64,000 nucleotides of DNA from Cheiracanthium punctorium (Eukaryota > Arthropoda > Arachnida > Araneae > Cheiracanthiidae). This document shows, in pieces, positions 33,761-46,176 of this stretch. Within the stretch, counting starts at the first letter, position 1. Every line of letters starts with the position of its first letter. A program made the position numbers and the translations under genes. Location: NCBI GenBank assembly GCA_038373885.1, contig JAWZYV010010204.1, positions 248,001 to 312,000 on the forward strand, in the 5' to 3' direction. The notes beneath the pieces are model-generated. The model had not been told where the DNA came from. It searched no databases and worked only from the letters and a program-made list of their open reading frames with translations.

Positions 33761-34134
33761 CAGGGTTCGTATGCCTCAGGGAAAACCGGGAAAACTCGGG
33801 GGAATTTTTTTATAACTAATTATCTCAGTGAAAACTCAGGGAAAAGGTACTTATTTGTATTAGTGGTAATATTTTATTGCTTATTTTCTTCCCAGTTCTA
33901 GTTAAGTTTCACCATGCTGTATGAGGAACATTTTATTCAATACTTTTAGTAATATCTGTTTATGAATATGTAGCTAGTTCAAAGTATTAAGTACATAAAT
34001 GTTAATTAGTTATTTGGAATACTGATCATTACCTTTTATTTATGCTTGCGATAAACCTGGAAATATGTAGGAATGTGTCTGGAAAACCTGGAAAACTCAG
34101 GGAATTTAATTTCAATAAATGAGTATGAACCCTG
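33761..34134. mobile_element. hAT-like MITE with CAGGGTTCGTA ends
   Basis: Left end CAGGGTTCGTA and right end CAGGGTTCATA on the other strand, with CTCAGGGAA / GGAAAACTC sub-repeats inside. ACAAT is duplicated (33756-33760, 34135-34139). It shares its end type with the larger element at 46384. Confidence 0.8.
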
Positions 34135-34139
34135 ACAAT

Positions 34140-35184
34140 GAAGAAGGCAGTAACAGTATTTCGATCTTAAAGAATAGAATATTTGAAAAAGGCATTTGTG
34201 GGAAAGATCAGATTTCATAGATGGTTTTCGAAAAAGGGCCACTTTCAATCGAACCTATTTTTATGATAGAGTTATTGAACGCAATCATATTTCTGTGAAG
34301 GGGCTGTTTCAATTAACGTATTTTCGTGATGGGCCGCAAATGGTATGTAGGAAATCAAGTGGTGATTGTTGACGAATAATAATAAAAATATAAAAGCAGG
34401 AGGGTGCAGAAAGAAAAGAAATAGGGCTGCCGGGCACTAAAAAGATGATAAAAGGGCCGCTGGGCACTGCACCCTGCAAAATCAATCTAGAGTCAGCACT
34501 AATTTCCTTGTTTCAACCATCTTCGCCACAGCCGGTCGGCTGCCCAATTTTAAAACACTAAAGGACAATTTTTTTGTATAGATATCAGAATGGATAAACC
34601 AAGTAAGTGCTCTTTTTTTTCAATTTGACAAATTTAAAACAAAGTAACACTTTCAACAATTTTGCCGGAAAGTGAATGATAAGTCTAAAGACTTAATTGA
34701 TAATAACGAATCAATAGAAAGCTTTTAAGAATAGATTCATTGGTAAGAATATTGTAAGTTTTCATAATTGTTTGATGAACACAAAGAAAATGGAAATGGT
34801 TGCTTAGCCAAATTTTGTTTTATTCCTATTACTCCTTTTTTACAAAATTGTGAAATTCTTGTGATAAGCAATACCTGTCTTAATTGAAAAATATGCTTTT
34901 TGAAATGAGAACATTTCTTTTGAGACTTGCATAAGTAAGAGGTGCTTTCTTACTGAAGCACATAAATGAATAAGAATTAAATTGTTGTCCTTTGTCCTGG
35001 TCGGGACCGCATTAAAAATGCATATGAACAAGAGTGTGTATAAGCGCAAGTTCTCTTTTAGTTTAACAACCATTAAAAAAGTTATGAAATTTAATCTTTT
35101 GTACAAGAGCATGCATACAGATAATTATTGTAATTTTTTGTTTATTAATTTTTTTGAGTGAATTTGTTTCTTTTTTCTATTTAG
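34140..35184. other. Intron upstream of the ARL8 exon
   Basis: AT-rich; no exon of ARL8 or another gene was recognised. A GC-richer block with AAAGGGCCGCTGGGCACTG near 34400-34480 looks like transposon debris. A pyrimidine-rich tract ending TTTAG (35165-35184) is the splice acceptor of the exon at 35185. Confidence 0.5.
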
Positions 35185-35265
35185 TCTGGACAATTTTGTG
35201 ATGATATGATACCAACAGTGGGCTTCAACATGCGAAAAGTTATGAGAGGAAACGTCACCATTAAG
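35185..35265 (+). CDS. Arl8: ARL8 (Arf-like GTPase 8), internal exon
   Basis: These 27 codons read [20 protein letters not shown] and then RGNVTIK. This is the effector-loop (switch I) segment of ARL8, corresponding to about residues 42-68 of the ~186-residue animal protein; the threonine in IPTVGFN is the conserved Mg2+-binding switch I residue. ARL8 sits on lysosomes and recruits kinesin and HOPS-type tethering factors. The exon has a pyrimidine-rich acceptor ending in TTTAG and a GT donor at 35266, both in phase 0. It joins in frame to the exon at 62767. The P-loop exon should lie upstream but was not found in the window. Sequence conservation against an otherwise decayed background argues the gene is functional. 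Confidence 0.93.
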
Positions 35266-35843
35266 GTAACTTTTATATAGGGTTACGATTACTTAACTAA
35301 TTGTAAACTGATTGGTCAACTATAATTTTAATCAGATTAAATAAATCTTAATTAATAATTTCAATCATTAGTTTCTCTCCTGGATTTTCAGGAAAACTCC
35401 CAAGTTTGGTCATTTCCCCTGATCTCCCAGAGTTTCCATCAAAAATCTCCTAATTTTAAATCTAAATTTTGATATAAATCCTCAAAATTTATTAGATTTT
35501 TTGGAAATTTTTCATTTACCAGGATAGGGTAAAAAAATGCCAGACACAAGCTTAGGGGGATGTTTGCAATTCTGAAATTTCCAGATTTTTTTTTTTTTTT
35601 TTTAAATAAGATCTGTGAGCTGATATGCCATTTGGATGTGACAATTCATCAGTCATGACTTGAAAACAGAAAGGTGTGGCTAAGTGCATTAAAGATAAGA
35701 ACTCTGATATATTTATCATGGACTGCTACTGTCATCTGATACATATAGCAGCTCAAAATGCTGTTTCAAAATTGTCATATTCCATAGATGAACTCTTGAT
35801 ATATACTTTTCTTTCAACAAGAGCACTAAATGATAACAAACAG

Positions 35844-36731
35844 CAGTGGCGGCTCGTGATGAAAAAAACAGGTGAAGAGCTTGATACCAAAACATTATGA
35901 AAAACACCTGATGCAACCATTAAGCATGGTAATTGGGCAGTGACACAGACTTTCTGCGGAAACTTTTTATCTTTCAGTGATGTATTAATTCCTAATGCCT
36001 CCATTATTCAACCACGAGAAAGAACATCTCTTATCGTCATCATTCCACCAACTTAACGGTGTTTGTAATACATTACAGACTATATCATTTACAGGAAACA
36101 TAATGAAGGTGAATAAACAGAAAAGAAACTAACTATTATTATGATTAAAATTAACACAAGAAGAAATTCTAAAATTTTTCAAAAGACAGCAGTAAAAATC
36201 TCATGTGTCAAAATCTCAAGCAGATCACGTGGTTTCATTTTCCTACACAAATTTGTTCTTTGAGATGCACTAGGCTGGGTTTTCTCTCACTTGATGAGAC
36301 AGACAGTTTTTGGAGGGATCTCTTCACCTGATAGAAAGAAAAGCTGTAAAACTGAATGAAGCGTCTGAGGTTACCATGGCAACCCCCCAATAAGTGCAGT
36401 AGAAGAGAGAATTTTTCATTAGCACTTCACAACTCGCCCCGTCAAAACCCACATACCACGTGACTCTAACAATCGACCAATCGTGACACAAGTCTTTGAA
36501 ATTTTCTTTGGCCAAGGGAAGGGAATGGGAAGGTGGTTTGGCTTCACTGCTTAGCTAACATGTTTTAGCACACAGTCTTATGGCAATTGGGCTTCCATCA
36601 GAATTTTAAGTGTATTCTTACAGAATAAACTTGAAAAAGGATTATTGCTTGCTTATGTTAAACAATTTTTTGTTACTTACAATACTTGGTGAAGAGGCAC
36701 TTCACCTACTTCACCTGAAAAGGCGCCACTG
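35844..36731. mobile_element. hAT element, non-autonomous, 888 bp
   Basis: Ends CAGTGGCGGCTCGTG and, from the right, CAGTGGCGCCTTTTC; both ends carry CAGGTGAAG a little further in. 8-bp flanks acaaacag (35836-35843) and acaaacac (36732-36739) agree at 7 of 8. No transposase. It interrupts the hAT fossil and belongs to the same end-family as 61857-62546. Confidence 0.8.
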
Positions 36732-37074
36732 ACAAACACTCAAATGTTTCCAAGGATTATGTGGTGTTGAATCAAGAAAATTATTAAACATTCAGTGACT
36801 TGTTGGTTATCACTGAAAAGTGTAATTAAACTCTTTTGGAGCAGTGGGAACCACTTGCACGATTCTTTAAAGATGAAAAACATCCACCACATACACAAAA
36901 AAGGGTTGAAGGAAATCAGTCTTAAGACACTACAAGTGTGGTGTTTCCCTCTCACCACAGCCGTGAAATTTCGAATTAAAAAAAAACCAAAATTTCTGTA
37001 AAGGAAAGACCTGTAAAGACTAAAGAACCTCATGGAAAAAATAGCATTGTGTTCAAAAATCCTAAAAAGTTGAA

Positions 37075-38950
37075 CAATAACCCAAAAGGGTTCACCTTGC
37101 CTCGGGAGTGTGTGTGAGTTATAATAAATAAGCACAGAACACAGTAAAATTTGATCACCAAGGAAATTTATTTAAATATATTACTCAAAGATCAGGGCAG
37201 GATACACATCAAAATTAACAAAATACAGTTGAACGCCAGAAATCCGCACACCTTCTCTAATATAAATAATGAAATTTGCAGTATTCCACCAATGAAGAAA
37301 TTGTTGAAAAGTTTCTTGAATCCAGATAAATATGATTCTGATGATGATCTAAAACTTGGATCATCATCAGAACATCATCTTGGATCATCATCCTGCTTAA
37401 TCCTAATAATAATAATAAAATCCATTTGATAAAAGTTTAAAGTTAAGAAAAGAATACCCTAAATTTTTACAACAGCTAAGCTCTATAACAAAACAAAAAT
37501 TAATCATAATTCTGTTGAAAATTTCTGATGAAAATGTGCAGTTTAAACAGTTATTGTTTAAACTGCATATTTAAACAGTTATACAATTTGCAAAATTAAA
37601 TAAATAAAAGAAGGAAAGAAACAAAGTAGAAAAAAAATATTTTAAAAACAAATCACCATAGATTCAAAATTAGAGAAAGGAAATTTTGAAACCATTTGCT
37701 TTGCTAGTCTTCATGTAATTTCTTTTTTCTCCTATGCTTTTGTATTTAAAGTGAAAATATAAATGAAATACTTTTGACTGTGTTTTATTTCATTGTAATT
37801 GTATTCTCCTTTTCTTAAGCTGAAATGTAATAGGATTTATCTTTTATGGCCTGAAATCTGCAAAATCCTAAAATCTGCACAAGCCTTGGTCCCAAGCTGT
37901 GTGGATTTCTGGCTCTCTACTGTAAATCATTTTTAAGCAGTGCTGAGGAAATTAGCTTCATAATTACTTTGACATATTATTTAACATATCCTGCTTCATT
38001 GACTAACAGTTTGAAATAAGGTGATATTCTGGGTACCCAAAATTAAACCTATTTTTCTTTTACTTTGAAACAATCGGTAAAATAGAAATAACTGTGAAAA
38101 TAAAAAAGAATCGTGCCTTGGCATAAAAATTCTGCAAAATGTCAAAGAAAAAACAAAAACGAATTAAAATAAGTGAATTAATTAAAATAATAAGGGGGGG
38201 GAAGAAAAGATGGTGGCAAGGAAAATCTAGCCGAAGAAAAAAATGGAGAAACTGCATCAAGGACGGCCATTTTGAATGGGAAAAAACAACAAAACAACAA
38301 CGAAGTGCATCAGACGTAATGAAGATCTTTAAAATTTTTGTAGGAGATAGCTAGTAGTCTGATACAACCCTGGGTAAAGTTAGGAGTTGAAAATTAAAAC
38401 GGAAGTGGGTAAAAATAATTAGAAACTGGACTTAAACAAAAGGTTGAGAATATTACTGCAGAAAACATGTTAAGCTATTGAGAAAAACGTTCTAATTCGC
38501 AGAAAAGCAGCAGAAGTTACCAGAAAATTAAATTTACACCTCCGGAGATGGAGAAAAACAAGGAACATAATAAATTTAAATCAAAAAAGGTAATTAATTA
38601 GGAAAACAAATAAGAAAGTGTAATTAGCTGTAATTAAAGAACAATACTATTGACATTTTTAAAAGAGAAGTCAGTCAGACCATTATATCTCATGACTTAA
38701 TGTACTTAAATTATACAAGCATCAATTACTAAAATTAGAATGTAAACATGACAGTTGAATTAATTAGATAAAAAAAAGGTGACTGCATAGGTTTATTTAA
38801 ACATCCCCCCCAAAAAAAACCACGCAAGTAAAAAAGAAAAAGGATAATCAGACTTCTGAACAGCTTCACTTTCTTGATTCTAGTAATAGTATGAAACAGA
38901 ATCGCGAGCATGATTTGAATGACTTTATTGGAGAATGTAGTAAAAAACAA
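37075..38950. repeat. Dispersed repeat X, copy 1
   Basis: The start (aacccaaaagggttcaccttgcc, about 37078-37170) matches 59337-59430, and the segment 38236-38560 (GGCCATTTTGAATGGG..., GGAGATAGCTAG, TTTACACCTCCGGAG) matches 58805-59110 and 61085-61390. It lies within the hAT fossil, so it is a mobile unit. The class is unknown. A Tigger-like element is nested at 37226-37922. Confidence 0.6.
37226..37922. mobile_element. Pogo/Tigger-like element, 697 bp
   Basis: TA flanks (37224-37225, 37923-37924). Ends CAGTTGAACGCCAGAAATCC and, on the other strand, CAGTAGAGAGCCAGAAATCC. A short reading frame inside (to 37429) ends in an acidic, aspartate- and serine-rich stretch (DKYDSDDDLKLGSSS), as at the end of Tigger transposases. 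The catalytic core is absent. Confidence 0.8.
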
Positions 38951-39581
38951 AAGATCAAAAAAAGAAGAATGAGCCTCAAAACCATTTATGCAGACTATAC
39001 AATTCTATTCATGATCTCAAGGTAAAAATATAGCCTTTTCTTAAAAAAATGTTTTACCAGTTTTTACTGGAACTAATTAATGTTTAATGTCAAGTGTTTC
39101 ATTTATTCATAATCTTAGAAGAATACTTCTTGATCTTCTGTCTGAAATATATGTAAGATATCTGAAACCCACTGCTATTTCCAGTGCTAAAGAAATCTTG
39201 TCAGTGAATGTTGAACTTAAAAATAATCGTAAAGATACCATAGTAATCGGCAATGAAGCTAGATCACCCATTTTTTCTTCAGATTTTAAAGCACTTAAGA
39301 GTGAAGACGATGTGAGATACTTTTTTAAAAAGTCAGATTTGTACATAACATCAGTAAAATACATTATTTCAAAATTTGACCTAACAAATCCTTTGTTAGA
39401 ATTAGCCAAAGTAGCTAATGTGGCAATTGGGAAGTCTACCATTTTCTCATCTTACTTTTTCCTTGTTGAAGTTTCACAGTATATTTGATGAAACACACTT
39501 TGACATCATTGAAGCTCAATTTTTCCAATATCAGATTGAAGATTTCAATGATGAGATTTTAAATTGCGAATGCATTAATGG

Positions 39582-42391
39582 CAGTGCCAATCCTAGCGGG
39601 GGGGTTAGATGGTGCACCGCACATGGGCGGCCAAACTTAAGGGGCGGCGAAATGATTATCAACCAACATAAAAAAATAATGACCTTTATATAATTTTTTT
39701 CTAAGATCTAACTCTACTAATTTGACTGAATGCAAAGATGTTCGCCACGACAGCAGTGCAAAAACACAAGCAACAGAAGAGCCAAACGACAGTTTGGATT
39801 CACCTCCCGATAATGTAATTTTTTCTTCGAATGAGACCGTGGTTTTGGATAATTAGACATAGAATCTGATCTTGCAGTGGCTCATCCTGGAACATCCAAA
39901 GAAAACACAACCTCTGGTTTTACTGTCAGTGATGCTGGTACTTGGCCTTCCAAATTAACTTTAAGAACTATTGAACTTTTAATTGAGACGGAATTTATGT
40001 CTGAAAGTGAAAATTTTAAATTTCTTACAAGTGAAACTGGTAGACGATTTAGTTATTCGTATGTTTACAACTCATTGAAAAATGGTGAAAAAGTTAGACG
40101 AACATGGCTTTTATATTCTGTTTCATTAGATGCCGCATTTTGCGTTCCATGCAAATTATTTGGAGGGTTTGAAGGAGAAAATATTCAGCTTATTAGTCTT
40201 GGTTATAGGGATTGGCAACATTGCTCTGACTATTTTTCTAGACACGAGTATAGTGCAAAACATATGAAATGTGTTAAGACTTTTTGGGAGCTCAAAACAC
40301 GGCTAAGCAACAATAGCACAATAGAGAACAACAAAATTTCTTTTCTTTGGAAAAGAAACGATGGAGAGCAATTATCGAACGAATGATTGCTATTGTGCAA
40401 TATTTGGCTAGCCAGAACTTAGCTTTTAGAGGTAGTAGTTCAAACCTATACGAAAAAAACAATGGAAACTTTAAAAGCGGTGGAAATGATAGCCAAATTC
40501 GATCCTGTTTTACTTGAACCTATAAATAATGTCCAAAACTCTAAGGATAAAAATACCCGCATGCCCTATTATTTTTCAAACAACATTTTCAAAATGAAAT
40601 TATTGCACTTTTAGCTGATTCTACTAAAAAACAGATTATAAAAATAATACAGATATTTTTCTGTTGTACTGGACAGCACACCGGACATTAGCCACACTGA
40701 ATAAAAAACCTTTATAATTCGATGCGTGAACATGTCAGATAGCAAATCAGTCATTTCCGAATATTTTGTTGGATTTTACCCAATTAAGGATACTACAGGG
40801 GAAGGTTTGTTAAATTTTGTGTTAGATGATGTACTTCCTAGTTTAAATCTAGATGTTCAAAACATTCGGGAATGAGGATACAATAATGGTGCCAACATGC
40901 ACAGAAAAAATATAGGTCTACAAAAAAGACTGTTAGATATTAATTCTAGGGCATTTTTTATACCATGCGCGGCACATTGTATGAACTTAGTAATTAATGA
41001 CACTGCTAAATCAAGTGAAGAGATTGCAATTTATTTTTATGTTATTCAAGAATTATACAACTATTTTTCAGCTTCGATATACAGATGGGATATTTTAAAG
41101 AATGCAATTACAAACTTTTATTTAAAGCCGCTAAACGAGACTCGCTGGGAGAGTTGAATACTTGCATTACGACGACCATTGCAAACAGATCTTTAAAATA
41201 TCCTTGTTGCGTTGAATCAACTTTCACATGAAGCAAAAGATCGTGTAGCAAAGCTAAAAGCTAAATCTCTAATGGAAACAATTTGTTCATTCAAATTTAT
41301 ATGTTCAGTAATGATTTGGCATGATTTGCTAGAAAGAATAAATATTGTTTCAAAAATGTTGCAGCAATCGAACATATATTTAACAGAATCTGTCGAAGCA
41401 TTAAGAAATTTAAAAACATATTTAATTTTGAAAAGAAATGACGAAAGCTTTGTCACATTTATCAATCAATCGTCTATTATTGCACAGGAAATTAATGTAG
41501 AGCCCGAATTTCCTGAAATTCGTGAAAGAAAAAACCTCGTATGTTTCTCTACGAATCACATGATGAAGATGTTACAGACTCCGAAAAAAAGTTTAAGCTT
41601 AATTTTTGATTTCAAATTTTGGATATTTCCATCAATTCAGTAGGTGAACGTTTCGATTTGGTGGAAGGCTGTTTCTCAATATTCAGTTTCTTACTAACGT
41701 TTAAATCTGAAGATAGTGACAATTTGAAAAAAAGTTGTATGGATTTGGACATTAAACTACAAATAAATAAAGATGGAAAAATAGAAAGGGACTTAGACGG
41801 TACAGAATTGCACAGTGAAATGCAGTTGCAATTCTATGTTTTCGAGATCTGTTTCCAAATATTTGCCGGTTAAAGCCATTAGAAATTTTGGAATCATATA
41901 TTAAGTCAAGATTTAACATCATATTTTCCCTATTTATCTATAGCACTCAGAATATTTTTGACTATACCAATCAGTGTTGCTTCAGGTGAAAGAAGCTTTC
42001 CAAAATTAAGTTTGATTAAAAATTACTTAAGATCTACAATCTCACAAGAAATGCTTACGAATTTGGCTATTATTTCAATTCAAAGTGATATCTGTGAGGC
42101 GATAGACATTTCAAGTGTTATAGATGAATTTGCCTGTAAGAAAGCTCGAAAAATATTGTTATAATTTTTTGAAAGATCAAAAATACTTATTTTAGTTGTA
42201 GATTGTATTTTTCTGAAAATAAAATACGATCTTTAACTTGATTTTCATCCATTCCATACTTTTTACACTTAAATACATTTTTTAAAAAAGTGTTTGATAG
42301 TAATTTATTTAAACATTTTGTTGGTTTGTAAGAAAAGGGGTGGCCAATTTTAATTTGCACGTGGGCAGCCGAAGGTCTAGGATCGGCACTG
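39582..42391 (+). mobile_element. hAT element with degenerate transposase
   Basis: A perfect 8-bp target duplication attaatgg (39574-39581, 42392-42399). Ends CAGTGCCAATCCTAG and, on the other strand, CAGTGCCGATCCTAG. It carries a full-length but broken transposase gene (39877-42164). It split the older hAT fossil. Confidence 0.92.
39877..42164 (+). pseudogene. hAT transposase (zinc finger MYM/TTF-type family), broken
   Basis: In order: a TTF-type zinc finger region (39900-40300) with GRRFSYSYVYNSLKNGEKVRR, FCVPCKLFGG and RHEYSAKHMKCVKTFW; the catalytic region in pieces, including PCAAHCMNLVINDTAKSS (about 40970) and NETRWES (41140); an insertion-domain-like helical part (41212-41640); and a C-terminal hAT dimerisation domain IPISVASGERSFPKLSLIKNYLRST (in shorter pieces, 41964-42160). 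This layout matches animal proteins annotated as zinc finger MYM-type 1/5-like, which derive from hAT transposases. At least three stops or frameshifts (near 40384, 40876, 41157, 41640) inactivate it. The start codon is uncertain because coding homology may begin earlier, near 39730. Confidence 0.82.
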
Positions 42392-42689
42392 ATTAATGGC
42401 ATAAAATTTCACAGCTGAAATGTGCCAATGGTGAATTTAAATATGATATGTTATCAAAAATTAGGAAAACCATATTGGTTATACCTCATAGTAAGGCTGA
42501 AGAGTAAAGAATCTTCAGCATTTCTCAGAATAAACCTTAATAAATATCGCCCTAATCTGTCCAGTAATACACTGTGAGATGCAGTTCTTGAAAAAGTGAG
42601 TACATTATCAAAAAATGAACAGTCAGTGCTACAGTTCAAATTTTTCTAAGGATATGCTAATAAAATTAAAATCTGCTACTTGCAATTCT

Positions 42690-43300
42690 CTTAAATAATT
42701 AGTTTGAAATGTTTTACTTAATTTTTAAGTATTAATCATGTTCATAAGGAAAGAGTGATTTTTTTTTTCCTTCTAAACATAAGAAAATAATTGAAATAAG
42801 CCCATATGATTAATGTGCTCTGGTATTTATCTGCTAATGTCAATTTTGTACCATTTTATGTTTTCTTGTTTTTTGTGTGTGTGTAATTTAGCTCAGTTTT
42901 CAAATTAAGGATGATATGCACTTCTACTGTAATGTGTGACATATTTGTACAGAGCTAAAGTCTAGTGGGAAAGAACTCAATCAATCTGATATTGGAAAAA
43001 CTTTGATTTTCATTTGTTAAATAATTAGTTTGAAATATTTTACATAATTTTAATTACAAATATTGCTGATAAGGAAAATGTTTTTTTTCTAAACATTTTC
43101 AAGGAAATAATTTGAATAAACACTTACAATTTATGTGCTTTGATATAGTAATTACTTTTACTAATATTACTTTTATAACATTTTTAAGTTTTTCATCTTG
43201 TAATTTAGACTATCTGTTTGTTTAGTTCTAATCTTAAGAATGTGACCTGCAATTCCACTCTGCGTATTACATTTGCATTCAGTTGAGATCTAAATAAGAA
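42690..43300. repeat. Two-copy degenerate tandem repeat
   Basis: 42690-42960 and 43020-43290 share TTAAATAATTAGTTTGAAAT, CTTCTAAACAT-like, AATTGAAATAAGC-like and other blocks in the same order at a period of about 330 bp. It abuts the left inverted repeat of the nuclease element. No coding. Confidence 0.55.
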
Positions 43301-43307
43301 AGGACTC

Positions 43308-43777
43308 ATAGTCCAGTCATCTTAGTAGTTTAACCTCGGAATTTGAGATACCCTGCTATAAACTTGTATAAACTTTTATTTTGACATCCTAAAACTTGTC
43401 TAAAAACCTGCGTATGGTAGGGTGTCCGCATCTGTCAAAATTTAAGGTCAAAGGTCACAAAAATCGATTTTTTCCACATTTTTCGCAAATATCTCGTTTC
43501 CTATGGGGTTTACGCTATTTGTATGTAATAATAATATTGTAGAGGATAAAATTCTCTACAACTTTTGTACCAAAAGTTTTTTTATATGTTGAATCGTTTT
43601 CAAGATAGTTCAATACTGCATGCTCACTACTTTCTATGTAGAGTACCATTTAAGGTCAACCGGTAGTCCAGATCAAAAACACGTGTCATAAGGTTATAAA
43701 TTATTGATAAATATATACTTATAAATAATTTTAATTTTTTTGTAAATATTACATTATAATTAATAACTTTTTTCATT
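43308..43777. repeat. Left long inverted repeat of the nuclease element
   Basis: Shared blocks with the right repeat include GGTAGGGTGTCCGCATCTG, TTTGACATCCTAAAACTTGT-type sequence, TTGTAGAGGATAAAATTCTC and TAAATATTACATTATAATTA. Divergence is about 10% by eye. Confidence 0.7.
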
Positions 43778-43957
43778 ACGTATTTATTTTTAATTAAGTA
43801 TCAATTTATTTAATCACACTTACCTGCTCATGTACTTATAAAATTATTAAGTTAAATATTAAATTATACTTTAATTTTAATCAAAGTTATACTAATTACT
43901 TAAGTAAAAAGAAAAGAAATAAATGAATAATAATTATAAGAACTAAAAGTTCTAATT

Positions 43958-45117
43958 TTAACTTTCTTCTTCTTCATCATCATTGTCTTCCGGTTGCTGC
44001 AGAATTTCAGCTTCCTCTTCATTATCATCTTCAAAGACATTTGTCTCCAGGTCTTTCATTATTTCAGGTTCAAACGTTCCATCTTCATTGGCATCACTCT
44101 GAAATGGCAAAGCATTAAGACAAGCTTGCCCATTACACTGGCCATTAGCTAAATACCACTGCAACTCAGATTTCCTGTGTCCACATTGCGAACCACAACC
44201 ATTCTTGCAGTTGTAGAATATTGTGCTTAGCAATTCCTTTGGAGCAGGTGGTGAAATTGTCGTGATAGGCTCCAGGAATTCGTTACACATTGTCCAACCC
44301 CATTCCTGGAGTTCCAAATCATTCCCTAACCAAGTTTGAACTTGATAATAAATACGATTAAAATGTTGGTGAGCTGCTACACTTGTTGGTGGAATATTTG
44401 ATAACTGCACAGGTTTATTTAGTTTTGTTGACTTGACATACTGGGCGTAACGAAGATGATCGATACTGTCCACAGATTTCGGAACATTATAGACTGCCAA
44501 CAAGGTTTCATTCCATTCTCAAATAATCCTTGTACCAGAAAGTTTTCTTCTTCAAATGCTGCAGCAAATTGATCCAAATTCGGTAGTTTCTCAAATGTTC
44601 TTAAAAAAGTTTTTCCCTTTTTTTTAAAGAGTGCAGACGTTGTATCACATCCACTTAATGCGTGCAGAAACAAAATGTGTCTTTTAGAATTAGGATATTT
44701 ATCAAAGCTTTTGGAGGAGTATATTTCAGTTTTTACATTCCCTTTGTCAACTTTTTAAAAGAAAATTTCTTGTTAGTAAGATAGAGTACGCCTAATTAAA
44801 ATGATAAGTAAATCTATATCTTCTCCTATCATAACTGCTGTTTTTTCATGTTTCGATTCTTCAATACCTGTTTCAATGATATAAACATCCGCATCATCTC
44901 TGTTTTGTAGAGATGTTAACAGTTTGTAATTTCTCACTAAGCATATTAATTAGCTTCTCTTTATTACTTCGATTTGATAGGAATTTTTCTTGGCTAATTG
45001 GTACAACCATTGTATCGTCGAAACAGACGTATGTTTTTGAACGTGCAGCAGTCCTTCTCAGCTGCTCTATTGCTTTCGTGAAAGAATTTAAAAGCTTACG
45101 GTTTTTAAAGATGTACT
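43958..45117 (-). pseudogene. FEN/XPG-like (PIN-fold) nuclease-type protein of unknown family
   Basis: Minus strand, frames joined by at least three shifts (near 44895, 44760, 44505). From the N-terminal side: YVCFDDTMVVPISQEKFLSN (a likely first acidic pair), RDDADVYIIETGIEES, VMIGEDIDLLIILI, then HILFLHALSGCDTTSALFKK. FEN1, EXO1 and XPG nucleases share an E/S-D-x-D-L-L motif and an LSGCDY motif that bear active-site aspartates, so these two segments in this order suggest that fold. A long C-terminal part (VQTWLGNDLELQEWGW, PAPKELLSTIFYNC) ends in a cysteine- and histidine-rich cluster (CKNGCGSQCGHRK, CNGQACLN) and an acidic tail. I know similar unnamed proteins are repeated in arthropod genomes. 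Function is inferred, not shown. Confidence 0.55.
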
Positions 45118-45330
45118 AACTTATTTTCTACTTAAAATGTAATTAGCGTAAATGAGAATATAATTAAAATGTAGTTAAAGCATTTCTTTTAATAATTTTT
45201 TAATTGCATGAATAGGTTATAAGTGTTATTGAATAGATAGATTACTAATTAATGAAAAAAGTTATTAATTATAATGTAATATTTACAGAAAAATTAATTA
45301 TTTATAAGTATACATTTATCAATAATTTAT

Positions 45331-45778
45331 AGGGATCGACCGATAGTATCGGCGCCGATACCTCCTATTTTTTTAGGTATCGGTATCGGTTCTTTCGATT
45401 CTAAAAGTATCGGGAAAGTATCGGTTTCTGTTGCTTTCATCCATTTTCGCCGATACTTTTCAACCGATACTTCGCTTTTCAGAAGAAAAACACGCAGGCG
45501 CATCACCATTCTAGAATCTTTATTTTGGTAATGAGATGAGAGGTGTCGTTTCATTGGCACATTTGTTTGCACGAGTGTTTACGAACTGTGTTAATTCTAA
45601 CCATCGCTTAATGGATGTCGTATCACCAAGTGTGGTCGAAATTATGGACGAAGAATCGTTAGATGACAGTTTAACTAGACAATCGTCTATTCGTCTAAAT
45701 TATTTTGAATTGGTGCTCAACACTAAAAACACCACCTGCAAGGATTGCAAAAAACAAATGTCGAGAGGTAGGCTATAA
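45331..45778 (+). mobile_element. 5' fragment of a hAT element with BED zinc finger
   Basis: The left end AGGGATCGACCGATA and the repeated TATCGGTATCGG motifs look like a hAT terminus. Inside, the frame 45642-45775 reads MDEESLDDSLTRQSSIRLNY and FELVLNTKNTTCKDCKKQMS, the start of a BED-type zinc finger (C-x2-C after an aromatic F) used in DNA binding. The frame stops just after a GTAGG that could be a splice donor. The rest of the transposase and the right terminus are missing, so this is a truncated copy. It abuts the right inner repeat of the nuclease element exactly. Confidence 0.55.
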
Positions 45779-45914
45779 TGTTATCAGTTTTATAAACGTT
45801 TATTTTCTCACTGTGTGGACTCGTAAGAGAGTTAATTCATATATATACACACTCAAGTGAATCTCCCTATAACGACTGAAAAAACACTCAAAATACTGGT
45901 GTTAAACGATAAAA

Positions 45915-46085
45915 TAAATAAAAAACTTTGTAAAAAACACACATAAGAAGTAAAAGGAAAGAGGATACGCGTTTCGTTCAAAAATTGTTTTGAACTTCCT
46001 TCCGTTCAAAAACAATTTTTGAACGAAACGCGTATCCTCTTTCCTTTTACTTCTTATGTGTGTTTTTTACAAAGTTTTTTATTTA
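45915..46085. repeat. Near-perfect palindrome, arms of about 81 bp
   Basis: 45915-45995 and 46004-46085 are reverse complements with one extra base in the right arm, separated by 8 bases (ttccttcc). The arms include CGCGTTTCGTTCAAAAATTG. A transcript would fold into a long hairpin. Confidence 0.92.
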
Positions 46086-46176
46086 CTTTCTCCCTATAAC
46101 GAATTCGCTCGTTAAAAAATTCTCTCGAATTCCAGTTAAAAAATCGCTATAGAGAAAATTTCGTTGTACAGAGATA

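Larger units (their letters stand above)
35630..42650 (+). pseudogene. hAT-type transposase fossil split by three insertions
   Basis: Four blocks are collinear with one hAT-like transposase. Block 1 (35640-35843) reads CHLIHIAAQNAVSKLSYSIDE, a catalytic-domain segment. Block 2 (36740-37070) reads RKLLKHSVTCWLSLKSVI over one frameshift. Block 3 (38990-39573) includes IHNLRRILLDLLSEIYVRYL and NPLLELAKVANVA. Block 4 (42400-42640) has KIRKTILVIPHSKAE, the dimerisation domain. The separators are a hAT element (35844-36731), a dispersed repeat (about 37075-38950) and a hAT element (39582-42391). Multiple stops exist, so it is an old fossil. The N-terminal zinc finger was not found. Confidence 0.65.

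Noticed and set aside
35185..35265. ARL8 exon as part of a processed retrocopy
   Set aside because: It has acceptor and donor splice sites and its partner exon is 27.5 kb away with its own splice sites, so it is not a retrocopy.
36740..37135. 131-codon minus-strand frame
   Set aside because: It lies opposite a hAT transposase fossil on the + strand and shows no motif of its own.
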